Of a DNA stretch of 5,388 nucleotides, positions 5,052-5,388 are shown piece after piece. Origin of the DNA: Bradyrhizobium sp. (lineage in GTDB: Bacteria > Pseudomonadota > Alphaproteobacteria > Rhizobiales > Xanthobacteraceae); contig JAQGKC010000393.1 in assembly GCA_028290305.1 (NCBI GenBank), positions 1-5,388 of the forward strand. The letters are read 5' to 3'. Both the position numbers and the translations under genes were made by a program. Numbering within the stretch: position 1 is the first letter of the stretch; every line of letters begins with the position of its first letter. The notes below the pieces were generated by a model that was given only the letters and a program-made list of their open reading frames with translations, was not told the DNA's origin and searched no databases.

Positions 5052-5076
5052 AATCGTTTCCTGCGACGATGGTTCC
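5052..5076 (-). promoter_or_regulatory. Weak EcfG-like promoter before the miniprotein gene
   Basis: Minus-strand GGAAC (5072-5076) is followed after 16 nt by GATT (5052-5055), 29 nt before the ATG at 5022. The -35 box and spacer fit EcfG promoters, but the -10 matches CGTT only in its TT. Listed because the position is right and a second GGAAC box precedes the ligase operon in this window. Confidence 0.2.
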
Positions 5077-5212
5077 AAGGGGGCAGGCTGCCCACGCCAG
5101 CCGTGCCCATGCTTCAATCGCCGTGGCCGCCATCACACCGTAGCGGCGGACGTCGCGGGCACCACGGGGCAGCGCTAGGCAACGTCTGCCCACGCAACTC
5201 GCTGGCCCCCTT
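5077..5212. other. Nested inverted repeats, possible structured RNA element
   Basis: The gene-poor stretch 5023-5228 holds several matching arms: AAGGGGGC (5077-5084) with GCCCCCTT (5205-5212) as an 8-bp closing stem; CCGTGGCCGCC (5121-5131) pairing with GGCGG (5145-5149) and CCACGG (5162-5167); GGGCAG (5167-5172) with CTGCCC (5186-5191). GGGCAG (5081-5086) can instead pair with CTGCCC (5088-5093), which would exclude the closing stem. CTGCCCACGC occurs twice (5088-5097, 5186-5195). The strand is unknown. GC-rich DNA gives short matches by chance, so this is tentative. A 55-codon plus ORF (5011-5178) crosses it but is not convincing. Confidence 0.3.
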
Positions 5213-5252
5213 TGCGTTAGAACGCGGGATGCACACTACATCGCGAGGCGTC

Positions 5253-5388
5253 ATGGAAATGCTGGACCCTATCGAAGCATTGAAGCTGATCCGAAAGCTG
5301 GCGATCGTTGCGGCTGGCTCCAACGAGCTAGGCTATGTGAAAGCAACCGTGACTGACGTGTTGAGAATAATCGACCGAGCCTTACCAC
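5253..5388 (+). CDS. Hypothetical protein, N-terminal part (runs off the window)
   Basis: The visible 45 residues from ATG 5253 begin MEMLDPIEALKLIRKLAIVA and continue as two helices, the second being KATVTDVLRIIDRAL; the protein looks soluble and helical, and I do not recognise it. Three in-frame ATGs compete: 5229, 5253 and 5259. GAGG at 5245-5248 lies 4 nt before 5253 and 10 nt before 5259, while 5229 has only GGG touching it, so 5253 or 5259 is favoured. Codon choice and absence of stops up to the window edge support a real gene; its length and function cannot be judged. Confidence 0.6.
   Translation, partial: MEMLDPIEALKLIRKLAIVAAGSNELGYVKATVTDVLRIIDRALP

Noticed and set aside
5114..5323. 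Minus-strand 69-codon ORF
   Set aside because: It is antisense to the right-edge gene, which has better start signals and more natural sequence; composition of the second half is Arg/Pro-rich.
1..5388. CRISPR array, insertion sequence or prophage integration site
   Set aside because: No regularly spaced repeats, no transposase or integrase motifs and no tRNA with flanking direct repeats were seen.

Overview
The window looks like chromosomal or accessory DNA from a GC-rich alphaproteobacterium, most likely Bradyrhizobium or a close relative in the Nitrobacteraceae. That assignment rests on remembered likeness of the ligase, the small protein next to it, the zinc-ribbon protein and the Cys-motif exported protein to proteins common in that group. 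No database search was possible.

Layout. Positions 1-902 (minus strand) hold a two-gene operon: a conserved 116-aa protein of unknown role, then, 3 nt after its stop, the N-terminal 182 residues of an ATP-dependent DNA ligase of the LigD-ligase-domain type, cut by the window edge. Positions 984-2312 (minus) carry a 252-aa protein resembling the AbiU2-type HEPN family (phage abortive infection) and an unrecognised 164-aa protein. Positions 2313-2533 are a divergent intergenic region with a promoter-like pair and a broken or leader-like 33-codon ORF whose stop overlaps the GTG start of a 103-aa plus-strand zinc-ribbon protein (2534-2845). Immediately beyond it, on the minus strand, is the N-terminal remnant of a TIGR04255-family gene that has lost about three quarters of its length. 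A minus-strand gene for a small exported or membrane protein with a four-cysteine C-terminal motif follows (3216-3680), with a good intrinsic terminator.

From 3793 the plus strand has two consecutive genes for single-pass membrane proteins (210 and 122 aa), probably one transcript. Convergent to them is a 37-aa membrane miniprotein with a good ribosome binding site on the minus strand (4909-5022). The region 5023-5228 has no convincing gene but holds nested inverted repeats that could fold as an RNA. At the right edge a plus-strand gene of unknown function begins and runs out of the window.

Overall this is an accessory-type region: short, mostly uncharacterised genes on alternating strands, one DNA-repair ligase operon, one likely phage-defence gene, and at least one truncated gene. 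There is no CRISPR array, tRNA, rRNA or insertion sequence that I can support. No single multi-gene system is proven. The best candidates for something undescribed are the AbiU2-like gene with its partner, the ligase with its translationally coupled small protein, and the structured element near 5077-5212.
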